From Firmicutes bacterium UBA3906 (GTDB lineage: Bacteria > Bacillota > Clostridia > Caldicoprobacterales > DTU083): 7,386 nt of DNA. The position numbers and the translations under genes were made by a program. The notes under the pieces are model-generated. The model saw only the letters and a program-made list of their open reading frames with translations, had not been told where the DNA came from and ran no database searches. The DNA lies in the NCBI GenBank assembly GCA_002391555.1, contig DGFG01000091.1:1-7386 (forward strand), written 5' to 3'. Shown here piece by piece: positions 1-6,532 of this stretch; position 1 is the stretch's first letter; each line of letters starts with the position of its first letter.

Positions 1-353
1 GCTGAATGCATTGGTGGGATTTGATTGTTTTCACCAATAAAGCTATTGATTGTCTCAATAATTTTATCTTTACTAGGTATAAGGCTTGTCCTATTAGAGA
101 CTTCACCAGATATGTCTAGTGTATCTGTCTCAATACCTAACTTTACTTCACATATATATATTTTTTTGTCTTGTAATATGTAATCAGATATCTTGGTAGC
201 TTTGCCAATACATATTGGTAGTACCCCTGCTGCATCTGGATCCAAGGTACCTGTATGTCCTACCTTTTTTATGTTAAGCCTTCTGCGGATATATGTGACT
301 ACATCACTTGAGGTCATACCAGGTGGTTTTAAAATATTTATAATGCCTTTCAA
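1..353 (-). CDS. truB: tRNA pseudouridine(55) synthase TruB, N-terminal part (cut by window edge)
   Basis: TruB converts U55 in the T-loop of tRNAs to pseudouridine in the cytoplasm. The first 117 codons are visible; the C-terminal part, including any PUA domain, lies beyond base 1. The N-terminus reads KGIINILKPPGMTSSDVV after the initiator, the typical TruB opening. The catalytic motif is present as GHTGTLDPDAAGVLP, with the family's nucleophilic aspartate at residue 38 if TTG is residue 1. QIPPMHSA near the cut end is also typical. No ATG or GTG lies in frame near this N-terminus, so I place the start at the TTG at 351-353. That start is 5 bases after the nrnA stop, which fits translational coupling. 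The family call is very secure; the start codon is inferred. Confidence 0.95.
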   Translation of the reverse strand, partial: MKGIINILKPPGMTSSDVVTYIRRRLNIKKVGHTGTLDPDAAGVLPICIGKATKISDYILQDKKIYICEVKLGIETDTLDISGEVSNRTSLIPSKDKIIETINSFIGENNQIPPMHS

Positions 354-358
354 CCTTA

Positions 359-1327
359 TTAATCCAACTCCTTGATTAGGCTCATCGCCTTGTCTATTAA
401 AATCCCTTTGACCGCTTTTAGAGGTTTGTTTATACTAGCACCCGCTGCCCTCTTATGACCTCCACCATCAAAATATGATGCAAGTTCACTGGCATCTAGC
501 TCTTCGCTTGTGCGCAGGCTAATTTTAACGCTAGTATCATTGATTTCTTTTATAAGAATAGCTAAGACAACACCTTCAATTTCTTTAGCATAGTTTATTA
601 TATTTTCAGTATCTGAGGGCATAGCTTTTGTTTCTAGCATATCTCTTTGTGTAATTGTGAGCATGGCAATTTTATTATTTGCATACATTGTTAATGAATT
701 AAGGGCCCTAGATAGTAGTTTGATTCTCTCAATACTCTTTACTCTATATAGCCTTCTTGATATATACTCTAAATCAAGTCCATGTCTGGATAAGTCTGCT
801 GCTATTGTAAAGGTCTCTGTACTAGTGTTACTAAAGGAGAAATGACCAGTGTCAGTACTTATGGCTGTGTATAAAGCCTTTGCTGTATCTGTATCTATCT
901 CTAATGACAGTTTCTCTATTAATCCGTACACAATTTCACCTGTGGCTGCTGCATTAGTATCAACCAGGTTTATATCCGCAAATCCAGTATTACTACTATG
1001 ATGGTCTATAGCTATGGTTAGTGGACTATTTAAAAATAATTCCTTGAAGCTACCTAAACGATTTATATCACTACAGTCTACAGCAATAGTAAGATCGTAG
1101 CTTGTATTAGGCTCTATTTCATTTTTGAATCGGTCAACATCCTTTAGAAAATTTAGGATTTGAGGAACCTTGTCCGTACAATAAAGACTTGCTTTTTTGC
1201 TTAATCTCTTTATGGAATAATAAAGGGCCAGACAGGAACCAATAGCGTCCCCGTCCGGCATTATATGTCCTATTATAGCTATGTTCTTTGCCTTGCTTAT
1301 GGCATTGACTACATTTTCAATAGTCAT
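359..1327 (-). CDS. nrnA: DHH/DHHA1 phosphoesterase, NrnA-type oligoribonuclease / pAp phosphatase
   Basis: A 322-residue protein with the full architecture of NrnA. The N-terminal DHH domain carries the metal-binding motifs: H21 with MPDGDAIGS (residues 23-31), VDCSD (83-87), the DHH triplet at 108-110, and STDTGHF around D159. The C-terminal DHHA1 domain carries GGGHKRAAGA (288-297), which binds the substrate. Characterised NrnA enzymes degrade 2-5 nt RNAs and dephosphorylate 3'-phosphoadenosine 5'-phosphate. Some relatives act on cyclic dinucleotides or pGpG instead, so the exact substrate here is inferred from family and length. The ATG start overlaps the end of rbfA by 11 bases and follows GGAGAAGG. 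No transmembrane segment or GGDEF-like part is seen, which argues against the membrane-bound GdpP branch. truB follows after 5 bases. Confidence 0.93.
   Translation of the reverse strand: MTIENVVNAISKAKNIAIIGHIMPDGDAIGSCLALYYSIKRLSKKASLYCTDKVPQILNFLKDVDRFKNEIEPNTSYDLTIAVDCSDINRLGSFKELFLNSPLTIAIDHHSSNTGFADINLVDTNAAATGEIVYGLIEKLSLEIDTDTAKALYTAISTDTGHFSFSNTSTETFTIAADLSRHGLDLEYISRRLYRVKSIERIKLLSRALNSLTMYANNKIAMLTITQRDMLETKAMPSDTENIINYAKEIEGVVLAILIKEINDTSVKISLRTSEELDASELASYFDGGGHKRAAGASINKPLKAVKGILIDKAMSLIKELD
368..373 (-). promoter_or_regulatory. Probable ribosome binding site of truB (AAGGAG), widely spaced
   Basis: AAGGAG lies inside the last codons of nrnA. It is 14 bases from the TTG start of truB, longer than the usual spacing of about 5 to 9. 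A second, poorer AAGG touches the TTG directly. Together with the TTG start this suggests weak independent initiation and reliance on ribosomes finishing nrnA. Confidence 0.45.
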
Positions 1328-1685
1328 TTTTGCCTTCTCCTGCTTTTGAAATTTCCTCTAGCTTTTTTGCAATCTCTATACTATAGTCTATAGACTTGTC
1401 TAATATAAAAACCAGGTCAGGTATATGCCTTATGTCAAGTCTCTTTCCTAGTTCTTTTCGAATATAGCCTGCTGCCTTCTTTAAGCCTAACATGGAAGAT
1501 TCTCTTTCCTCATCTGATCCTAGAACACTAACATATAGCTTGGCAGTACTAAGATCAGAGCTCGTCACTACCTTTACGATAGTTGCCATATCCGATATTC
1601 TTGGATCCTTTACATTGTTTCTTATTATACTACTAACTTCTTTACGAATTTCTTCTGAAATTCTATCAAGTCTATATCTAGGCAT
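1317..1685 (-). CDS. rbfA: 30S ribosome-binding factor A (RbfA)
   Basis: RbfA is a small KH-type protein that binds the maturing 30S subunit, helps 16S rRNA 5'-end processing, and is needed in the cold. The 122 residues match the usual length. Visible family features are the start MPRYRLDRISEEIRKEV, VKDPRI (residues 25-30), the strand segment VTSSDLSTAKLYVSVLG (40-56), the helix with AAG at 71-73 expected of the RbfA KH fold, and IRHIPDLVFILDKSIDY (85-101). The ATG at 1683-1685 is 15 bases after the infB stop. The sequence before it has only a poor Shine-Dalgarno match (GAGAG), so translation probably depends on coupling with infB. Its 3' end overlaps nrnA. Confidence 0.96.
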   Translation of the reverse strand: MPRYRLDRISEEIRKEVSSIIRNNVKDPRISDMATIVKVVTSSDLSTAKLYVSVLGSDEERESSMLGLKKAAGYIRKELGKRLDIRHIPDLVFILDKSIDYSIEIAKKLEEISKAGEGKNDY

Positions 1686-1700
1686 AAACTATCATCTCTC

Positions 1701-4163
1701 TTATCTTTCTATTTCCTCTTGTATAAAGGCTTCGATAATGTCCCCTTCTTTTATATCATTGTAGTTGTCTAACATGATACCACACTCATAGTTAGATACT
1801 ACCTCTCTAACGTCATCTTTGAAACGCTTTAGGGAACTGATTCTACCTTCATAGATAACCACACCATCTCTAACTAAACGTGCTTCTGCACTTCTGCTAA
1901 TTTTACCATCAGTAACATAGCAACCAGCTATTGTACCGGCTCCTGATACCTTAAAGGTAGTTCTAACTGAAGCATGACCAATTACTAGCTCTTGGTATAC
2001 TGGTTCTAGCATACCCTTCATGGCATTTTCTATATCCTCTATAGCATTATAGATAATCCTATAGGACCTGATATCTATCTTTTCTTTTGCAGCAAGTTCA
2101 GCAGCATTTGTTGTAGGTCTAACATTAAAACCGATTATTATAGCATTTGAAGCTGTTGCAAGCATAACATCTGATTCGGTTACAGCACCAACTGCACCAT
2201 GTATACTCCTTACTCTGACCTCATCGTTTGATAGCCTTTCTAGTGCCTGTGTAACTGCTTCCACTGAGCCTTGAACATCCGCTTTAATGATTAGATTTAA
2301 ATCTTTGACCTCTCCTTCTTTAATCTGGCTAAATAGCTCATCTAAGGAGGCCTTTGAGGTTATTTTAGACTGCTGTTCCTTTAATTTATTCTTTCTTTCT
2401 TCACTTACCTGTTTTGCCAACTTATCATCTTCTACAGCATACATTAAGTCTCCAGCTGCTGGTACATCAGACAGGCCTAATACTTCTACTGGTGTAGAAG
2501 GTCCTGCTTGGTTGATTCGCTTGCCCTTGTCGTTGATCATTGCACGAACTCTACCATGACTTGTACCTGCAACAATAGAGTCACCAACTTTGAGTGTTCC
2601 ATTTTGTACTAGTATTGTGGCTACTGGACCACGTCCCTTATCAAGCTCAGCTTCTACAATAGTTCCCTTTGCTAGTCTATTTGGGTTGGCTTTGATCCCG
2701 CGCATTTCTGCAACCAATAGAATCATCTCTAGTAGCTCATCTATTCCTTCTTTTTTTATTGCGGAAACAGGGACTGCTATTGTATCTCCGCCCCATTCTT
2801 CAACTACTAAACCGTGTTCTGTAAGCTGCTGTTTTATTCTTTCAGGGTCAGCTGTTGGGCGATCCATCTTATTTATAGCTACAATAATTGGTACGTCTGC
2901 AGCCTTTGCATGGTTGATTGCCTCAATTGTTTGGGGCATAACACCATCATCTGCTGCTACAACTAGAATAGCTATATCAGTTACCTGCGCACCCCTTGCA
3001 CGCATTGATGTAAAGGCTTCATGACCTGGTGTATCTACAAAGCATATAGCCTTATCGTTTACATTAACAGTATAAGCCCCTAAGTGCTGGGTTATCCCTC
3101 CTGCCTCTTGCTCTGTAACCCTAGTGTCCTTAATTGCATCAAGTAAGGAAGTCTTTCCATGGTCAACATGTCCCATTACCGTTACTATAGGTGGTCTTTC
3201 AACCATGTCCTCTGGCCTATCTTCTATGTCTTCGTCAATTAGCTTTTCTTCGAATGTCTTTACTACCTTCTTTTCTAGTTCAATATTGTATTCAGCCGCA
3301 ATTAAGCTGGCAGTGTCATAGTCTAGTTCGTTATTTATTGTAGCTATCACTCCTAATCCTAGTAATTGCTTAATTATATCAGCAACCTGGATTCCTATTT
3401 TCTCAGACAACTCTTTTACTGTTATGATTTCTCCCATTGTAATAGCTTTTTTCCTTTCAGGTGGTGGCATTGTCGGCTTGGTCTTTTTAGGCTTTCTCTG
3501 TCTTTCTAGTATGGTTGGATTAGAATCCTGCCAAAAGTCTTTTTTCCTTTTTTTTCGTTTATCTCTATGGTGCTCATTACTATATCTGTTTTCCTTGCTC
3601 TTTGAGATTTCATTTTTGTCCTTATCACTTATAATTGGGGGTTGTGATAAAAACTTACCAACAATATCTTCCTGCTTGCCTCTTTTTCTGCTTCTATTGT
3701 CAGGCTGGCTCTGTCTCTTGTTATCTATAGTAACCTTGGTAGGAGGAGTGTCTTTAGCAGTAGCAGGTCTCTGGACTTTGAGTTCTTCTTGACCTGTTCT
3801 CTCTACGCTTTCTTTTTTAGCCCTTATAGGCTCATCTATAGCAGTCTTTTGTTCCTTTTCCTTACTTGAAGAAGGCTCTAGCTTTTCTAGCTTAAGCTCG
3901 TCTTTATCTTCTTTCTTTTGCTCTTTTTCCTTCTTTTCTTGTTCTTCCTTAAGTCTCGCTTCTTCTGCCTGTTTTAAAGCTAGTTCTTCTAAGCGCCTTT
4001 TCTCTTCAAGAGCCCTGAGCTCATTTTCTGCTTTATCTCTTGCTGAACTTACTAGTTTTAAGTAGTGGTCAATATCCACTCTAAAACTGTCTAGTTTTTT
4101 GGCTAGTTCTACAGCGTTACTCTTTACACTTTTCGTTGTCTCAAATACTTTAATTTTCGCCAT
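1701..4163 (-). CDS. infB: Translation initiation factor IF-2
   Basis: IF2 is the GTPase that brings fMet-tRNA to the 30S subunit and promotes subunit joining. At 820 residues it is on the long side for Bacillota because of its N-terminal half. Residues 1-45 form a short conserved start, and residues 50-240 are a Lys/Glu/Arg-rich, probably disordered or coiled linker. Residues 245-295 are the IF2_N domain ([20 protein letters not shown]). The G domain is intact: G1 GHVDHGKT (331-338), G2 GGITQHLGA (355-363), G3 DTPGH with H381, G4 NKMD (431-434) and G5 SA (467-468). Domains II and III and the fMet-tRNA-binding C-terminal domain follow to the end. The ATG at 4161-4163 follows GGGGGTGAG and lies inside the 3' end of ylxQ (14-base overlap). 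rbfA follows after 15 bases. Confidence 0.98.
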   Translation of the reverse strand: MAKIKVFETTKSVKSNAVELAKKLDSFRVDIDHYLKLVSSARDKAENELRALEEKRRLEELALKQAEEARLKEEQEKKEKEQKKEDKDELKLEKLEPSSSKEKEQKTAIDEPIRAKKESVERTGQEELKVQRPATAKDTPPTKVTIDNKRQSQPDNRSRKRGKQEDIVGKFLSQPPIISDKDKNEISKSKENRYSNEHHRDKRKKRKKDFWQDSNPTILERQRKPKKTKPTMPPPERKKAITMGEIITVKELSEKIGIQVADIIKQLLGLGVIATINNELDYDTASLIAAEYNIELEKKVVKTFEEKLIDEDIEDRPEDMVERPPIVTVMGHVDHGKTSLLDAIKDTRVTEQEAGGITQHLGAYTVNVNDKAICFVDTPGHEAFTSMRARGAQVTDIAILVVAADDGVMPQTIEAINHAKAADVPIIVAINKMDRPTADPERIKQQLTEHGLVVEEWGGDTIAVPVSAIKKEGIDELLEMILLVAEMRGIKANPNRLAKGTIVEAELDKGRGPVATILVQNGTLKVGDSIVAGTSHGRVRAMINDKGKRINQAGPSTPVEVLGLSDVPAAGDLMYAVEDDKLAKQVSEERKNKLKEQQSKITSKASLDELFSQIKEGEVKDLNLIIKADVQGSVEAVTQALERLSNDEVRVRSIHGAVGAVTESDVMLATASNAIIIGFNVRPTTNAAELAAKEKIDIRSYRIIYNAIEDIENAMKGMLEPVYQELVIGHASVRTTFKVSGAGTIAGCYVTDGKISRSAEARLVRDGVVIYEGRISSLKRFKDDVREVVSNYECGIMLDNYNDIKEGDIIEAFIQEEIER

Positions 4164-4491
4164 TACTACTCACCCCCGCGCAGGTTTTTTTGGTATCTAT
4201 CTCATCTAAGAGCAACTTAGAAAGCGAACTATCGGTTATTACTATAACTGTTCTAGACACTTTACCTATCGAACGTCCAAGTTGTTCTTTGCTAGCAACT
4301 TTTACTAATGGAAGCTTGTATCTATCACTAAACCTTTTGTATTTATTTACTGTTTCTTCGGATGCTTCCTCACTTATTATGATAAGTTTTGCCTTACCTG
4401 TCCGTATAGCCTTTTCACATACAGTACTGCCAGAGACTAGCTTTCTGGCTTTTTGGCATATACCTAATAAAGAATAGAATTTTTCAGTTAT
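4150..4491 (-). CDS. ylxQ: YlxQ, L7Ae-family RNA-binding protein, with a non-canonical ATA start
   Basis: A 113-codon frame fills the space between ylxR and infB, exactly where ylxQ sits in Bacillota. Its product has the L7Ae/L30e/Gadd45 family pattern: [19 protein letters not shown] at residues 3-21, [11 protein letters not shown] at 34-44, LGRSIGK at 71-77 and TVIVITDSS after it. Family members bind kink-turn RNA; YlxQ is a ribosome-associated L7Ae-like protein of unclear role. No ATG, GTG or TTG occurs in the first 77 codons. The frame is closed upstream by TGA at 4498-4500, leaving only AAT, GGG and others before ATA at 4489-4491. That ATA has a Shine-Dalgarno sequence 6 bases upstream and gives the length expected of YlxQ. 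The start overlaps the ylxR stop by 8 bases, and the stop lies 14 bases inside infB. The function is inferred from family. The ATA could also be a mutated or misread ATG. Confidence 0.88.
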   Translation of the reverse strand: MTEKFYSLLGICQKARKLVSGSTVCEKAIRTGKAKLIIISEEASEETVNKYKRFSDRYKLPLVKVASKEQLGRSIGKVSRTVIVITDSSLSKLLLDEIDTKKTCAGVSSNGEN

Positions 4492-4765
4492 ATTCCCTCA
4501 CCTTTTCCAACTTGTTTTTTAAATCAATATATATTTCTTCATCTATTTTAGTACTAAAGGTTTTATCAAGTAATTTATTTTTCATTACTTTTTCATAACA
4601 ACCTTCAGATGGACATACATAAGCACCTCTACCTTGTGCTTTTCCATTTAAATCAATGTCTATTAGGCCCTCTTTATTCCTTACTATCCTAACCATTTCT
4701 TTTTTTGCCTTCATCTCATGACAGGCTATACACATACGGTTTGGTACTCTACGTTTCTTTGCCAT
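4484..4765 (-). CDS. ylxR: YlxR/RnpM family protein (DUF448), probable RNase P modulator
   Basis: A 93-residue basic protein of the YlxR (DUF448) family. The B. subtilis member has been renamed RnpM after reports that it binds RNase P RNA and modulates RNase P activity; applying this here is by homology and context. The start is MAKKRRVPNRMCIACHEMK. The central signature DLNGKAQGRGAYVC (residues 38-51) is the family hallmark. Four cysteines form C12-x2-C15 and C51-x4-C56, a pattern absent from the Bacillus protein as I recall it. The C-terminal third is helical and charged. The ATG at 4763-4765 follows AAAGGTGA with an 8-base gap and is 16 bases after the nusA stop. Its TGA stop is embedded in the start of ylxQ. 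Confidence 0.93.
   Translation of the reverse strand: MAKKRRVPNRMCIACHEMKAKKEMVRIVRNKEGLIDIDLNGKAQGRGAYVCPSEGCYEKVMKNKLLDKTFSTKIDEEIYIDLKNKLEKVREYN
4496..4503 (-). promoter_or_regulatory. Ribosome binding site of ylxQ (AGGTGAGG), supports the ATA start
   Basis: On the minus strand AGGTGAGG lies within the last codons of ylxR. AGGTGA can pair with the 3' end of 16S rRNA (anti-Shine-Dalgarno UCACCU) and ends 6 bases before ATA at 4489-4491. GAGG, read as the core, would be 4 bases away. This spacing singles out ATA as the initiator in a frame that has no canonical start. Confidence 0.65.
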
Positions 4766-4781
4766 AGATAATTCACCTTTC

Positions 4782-5891
4782 CTATATGTCTAAATCGTCA
4801 AAATTATCTAAAACATCTAAAGTGTCAAAGTCTTCGGTATTATCTAAATTATCTATGTTAGCTGCCTGTGTCTCACTTTTTATGTCTATCTTCCAGCCAG
4901 TTAGTTTTGCTGCCAGTCGTGCATTTTGACCTTCCTTACCAATTGCTAATGATAATTGATTATCTGGAACGACTACTCTTGCTGATTTTTCTTCTTCGAA
5001 TAATTCTACAGAGATTACCTTTGCAGGGCTCAGAGCACTAGCAATATATTCTGCAGCATTATCGCTCCATTTTATAATATCGATTTTTTCTCCCCTTAGT
5101 TCCTCCACTATTTGCTGTACTCTCATACCCCTTTGGCCAACACATGAACCTACTGGGTCAATATTTTCATCTTCTGAGTATACAGAAATTTTTGTTCTTG
5201 ACCCTGCTTCACGGCTTATGTTCTTTATTTCTACCTCGCCAGTTAATATCTCTGGAACTTCCATTTCAAATAGTCTCTTAACTAAGCCAGGATGCGTTCT
5301 TGATACAATGACCTGAGGGCCTTTAGTAGTCTTTTTTACCTCTGTTACATAAACTTTAATACGGTTGTTTACCCTATAATCCTCACCTGGGACTTGTTCA
5401 TTTGGGGGCATAATAGCTTCAGTCTTGTCTAAATCGACAAAAACAGTTCTTCTCTCTAAACGCTGGACTAGCCCTGTGACTATCTCATTTTCTTTTTCTA
5501 GGAATTTTTCATATACAAGTCCCCGTTCTGCTTCGCGTATTCTCTGTACAACCACCTGTTTAGCATTCTGTGCAGCTATCCTACCAAAATTCTCAGGTGT
5601 AACTTCTATTTTTATAACTTCATCGAGCTCAATTTCAGGATTAATCTCTTTTGCTTTTTCTAGATCAATTTCCTGTGTATGATCCTCAACATTTTCAACT
5701 ACTTTCTTAAGAGAAAAAACCTTGATTTCTCCTGTATCTGGATTGATACTTACTTCTGCGTTGGGCGCAGCCCCAAAATTCCTTTTGTATGCAGAAACTA
5801 AGGCTACCTCTATAGCTTCTAAAAGTACTGCTTTTTCTATACCTTTTTCTTCACATATCTGATCAAGTGCATTTAATAGTTCACCAGTCAT
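4782..5891 (-). CDS. nusA: Transcription termination/antitermination factor NusA
   Basis: NusA binds RNA polymerase and the nascent RNA and tunes pausing, intrinsic termination and rRNA antitermination. The 369 residues match the short Bacillota form without the acidic repeat (AR) domains found in Enterobacteria. Residues 1-130 are the RNAP-binding N-terminal domain. The S1 domain is at about 135-200 (EIVTGLVQRLERRTVFVDLD). KH1 carries VGQRG (GxxG 252-255) after CVGQ, and KH2 carries IGKEGQNARLAAKLTGW (GxxG 318-321). Residues 345-369 form an Asp-rich tail with repeated LD steps. The ATG at 5889-5891 has a strong AAGGAGG site 7 bases upstream, the best in the operon, and lies 22 bases after rimP. 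NusA often autoregulates its operon; the leader hairpin upstream of rimP is a possible target, but this is inference. Confidence 0.98.
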   Translation of the reverse strand: MTGELLNALDQICEEKGIEKAVLLEAIEVALVSAYKRNFGAAPNAEVSINPDTGEIKVFSLKKVVENVEDHTQEIDLEKAKEINPEIELDEVIKIEVTPENFGRIAAQNAKQVVVQRIREAERGLVYEKFLEKENEIVTGLVQRLERRTVFVDLDKTEAIMPPNEQVPGEDYRVNNRIKVYVTEVKKTTKGPQVIVSRTHPGLVKRLFEMEVPEILTGEVEIKNISREAGSRTKISVYSEDENIDPVGSCVGQRGMRVQQIVEELRGEKIDIIKWSDNAAEYIASALSPAKVISVELFEEEKSARVVVPDNQLSLAIGKEGQNARLAAKLTGWKIDIKSETQAANIDNLDNTEDFDTLDVLDNFDDLDI

Positions 5892-5913
5892 ATTGACTCC
5901 TCCTTAAGAGCAT

Positions 5914-6375
5914 TTAAAACTCAACTGCTAATCTTACCATAGCTATGTCTGAACGTTTAAAGTCTATTGTTTTCTCTTTTACCTCTACAGTTAAGAACTC
6001 ATCTGTAAAGTCTATTAGGACTCCTCTGTATTTTTTTCTGCCTTCTATACTTTTATATAAGCTAACATCTATCAAGGAACCTTTAAACCTTTTAAAATCG
6101 GAGTCTTTCTTTAAAACCCTATCTAAACCCGGTGATGATACTTCTAGTATGTAGGAATGTGGTATAGGGTCTTTTTCATCAAGTAACTTACTTACTTGTT
6201 CGCTAACAGCTTGACAGTCATCTATTGTTACACCGCCTGTTTTATCTATGTAGATCCTTAAGTACCATTGACTGCCTTCTTTTTTATACTCTATATCCAC
6301 TAGCTCACATTGGAGTGAGTCAATTATAGGTTCTACTAGTCTTTCTGCTATTTTTTCTACTCTTTGGCCTGACAA
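5914..6375 (-). CDS. rimP: Ribosome maturation factor RimP
   Basis: RimP (YlxS in Bacillus) assists maturation of the 30S subunit. It is the usual gene immediately before nusA. The 153 residues match the family length. The N-terminal domain has AERLVEPIIDSLQCELVDIEY (residues 10-30) and LRIYIDKTGGVTIDDCQAVS (39-58). The link to the C-terminal SH3-like domain carries the signature YILEVSSPGLDRVLKKDSDF (75-94) and FKG (97-99). The initiator is TTG at 6373-6375, chosen because GGAGG stands 7 bases before it, and because it gives the normal RimP N-terminus. No ATG or GTG competes in frame nearby. It is the first gene after the intergenic promoter region, so it probably heads the operon. Confidence 0.96.
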   Translation of the reverse strand: MSGQRVEKIAERLVEPIIDSLQCELVDIEYKKEGSQWYLRIYIDKTGGVTIDDCQAVSEQVSKLLDEKDPIPHSYILEVSSPGLDRVLKKDSDFKRFKGSLIDVSLYKSIEGRKKYRGVLIDFTDEFLTVEVKEKTIDFKRSDIAMVRLAVEF

Positions 6376-6382
6376 GCCTATT

Positions 6383-6387
6383 CCTCC
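6383..6387 (-). promoter_or_regulatory. Ribosome binding site of rimP (GGAGG), fixes the TTG start
   Basis: GGAGG on the minus strand, 7 bases before TTG at 6373-6375. This is a strong site with ideal spacing and decides the TTG as initiator. Confidence 0.8.
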
Positions 6388-6393
6388 AATACA

Positions 6394-6422
6394 CTTATAG
6401 TTTTCTATTAATACTATGTCAA
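6394..6422 (-). promoter_or_regulatory. Candidate sigma-A promoter P2 for the rimP-nusA-infB operon
   Basis: On the minus strand a perfect -35 TTGACA (6417-6422) is followed by a 17-base spacer and the -10 TATAAG (6394-6399, 5 of 6 matches). The predicted start of transcription is near 6387, which would put the mRNA 5' end at or just before the GGAGG of rimP and leave a leader of only about 12-15 bases. It lies downstream of the polC hairpin, as expected for an operon promoter. No experimental support is available. Confidence 0.55.
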
Positions 6423-6437
6423 ATTCCTCTTAAAATA

Positions 6438-6491
6438 ATCTATTTATAAGAGTAAAGAGTGGGTCAGCCCCACTCTATTAGATAAATAGAT
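6438..6491 (-). terminator. Long two-segment hairpin after polC: probable terminator, possible leader structure
   Basis: Read on the minus strand, a 10-bp outer stem (ATCTATTTAT at 6482-6491 pairing with ATAAATAGAT at 6438-6447) encloses an asymmetric internal loop. Inside that is an 8-bp GC-rich inner stem (AGAGTGGG at 6469-6476 pairing with CCCACTCT at 6456-6463) around a 5-base loop. The outer stem is followed by TATTTT, a short U-tract, and the inner stem by the imperfect CTTTACTCTTAT. The position 43 bases after the polC stop fits a polC terminator. If the upstream promoter candidate is active, the same hairpin would instead be in the operon leader. Confidence 0.65.
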
Positions 6492-6503
6492 ATTCGCACA
6501 ACT

Positions 6504-6532
6504 ATTGTACCATTAACTTGGCTTTTGTGCAA
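6504..6532 (-). promoter_or_regulatory. Weaker candidate promoter P1 directly after polC
   Basis: On the minus strand TTGCAC (6527-6532, only 3 of 6 matches to TTGACA) is separated by 17 bases from TACAAT (6504-6509, 5 of 6 matches to TATAAT). Transcription would begin near 6497 and produce a leader of about 120 bases containing the 6438-6491 hairpin. A near-perfect inverted repeat (TTGCACAA and TTGTGCGA on the minus strand, 7 of 8 complementary positions) brackets it: one arm overlaps the -35, the other lies at the expected start site. This is a weaker call than P2. Confidence 0.3.

Noticed and set aside
1678..1695. Five-codon mini-ORF (ATGATAGTTTATGCCTAG) overlapping the rbfA start
   Set aside because: It lies in the infB-rbfA gap in another frame. 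It has no good ribosome binding site and nothing beyond chance supports it as a leader peptide.
2590..3024. Open frame of 144 codons on the plus strand opposite the IF2 G domain
   Set aside because: The complementary strand encodes the intact GTPase motifs; the plus-strand product is low-complexity Ser/Ile/Ala with no family resemblance.
3204..3206. Second possible internal start in infB at Met320, just before the G domain
   Set aside because: The AGAGGA before it is only one base from the ATG, the other AGG match is minimal, and a product lacking IF2_N has no support in the sequence.
3424..3792. Open frame of 122 codons on the plus strand opposite infB
   Set aside because: It is the antisense shadow of the Lys/Glu-rich IF2 linker, is rich in Leu/Ser for that reason, and has no recognisable domain; infB on the minus strand is certain.
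4190..4477. Open frame of 95 codons on the plus strand between infB and ylxR
   Set aside because: It is the antisense shadow of ylxQ, whose minus-strand product has clear L7Ae-family motifs.
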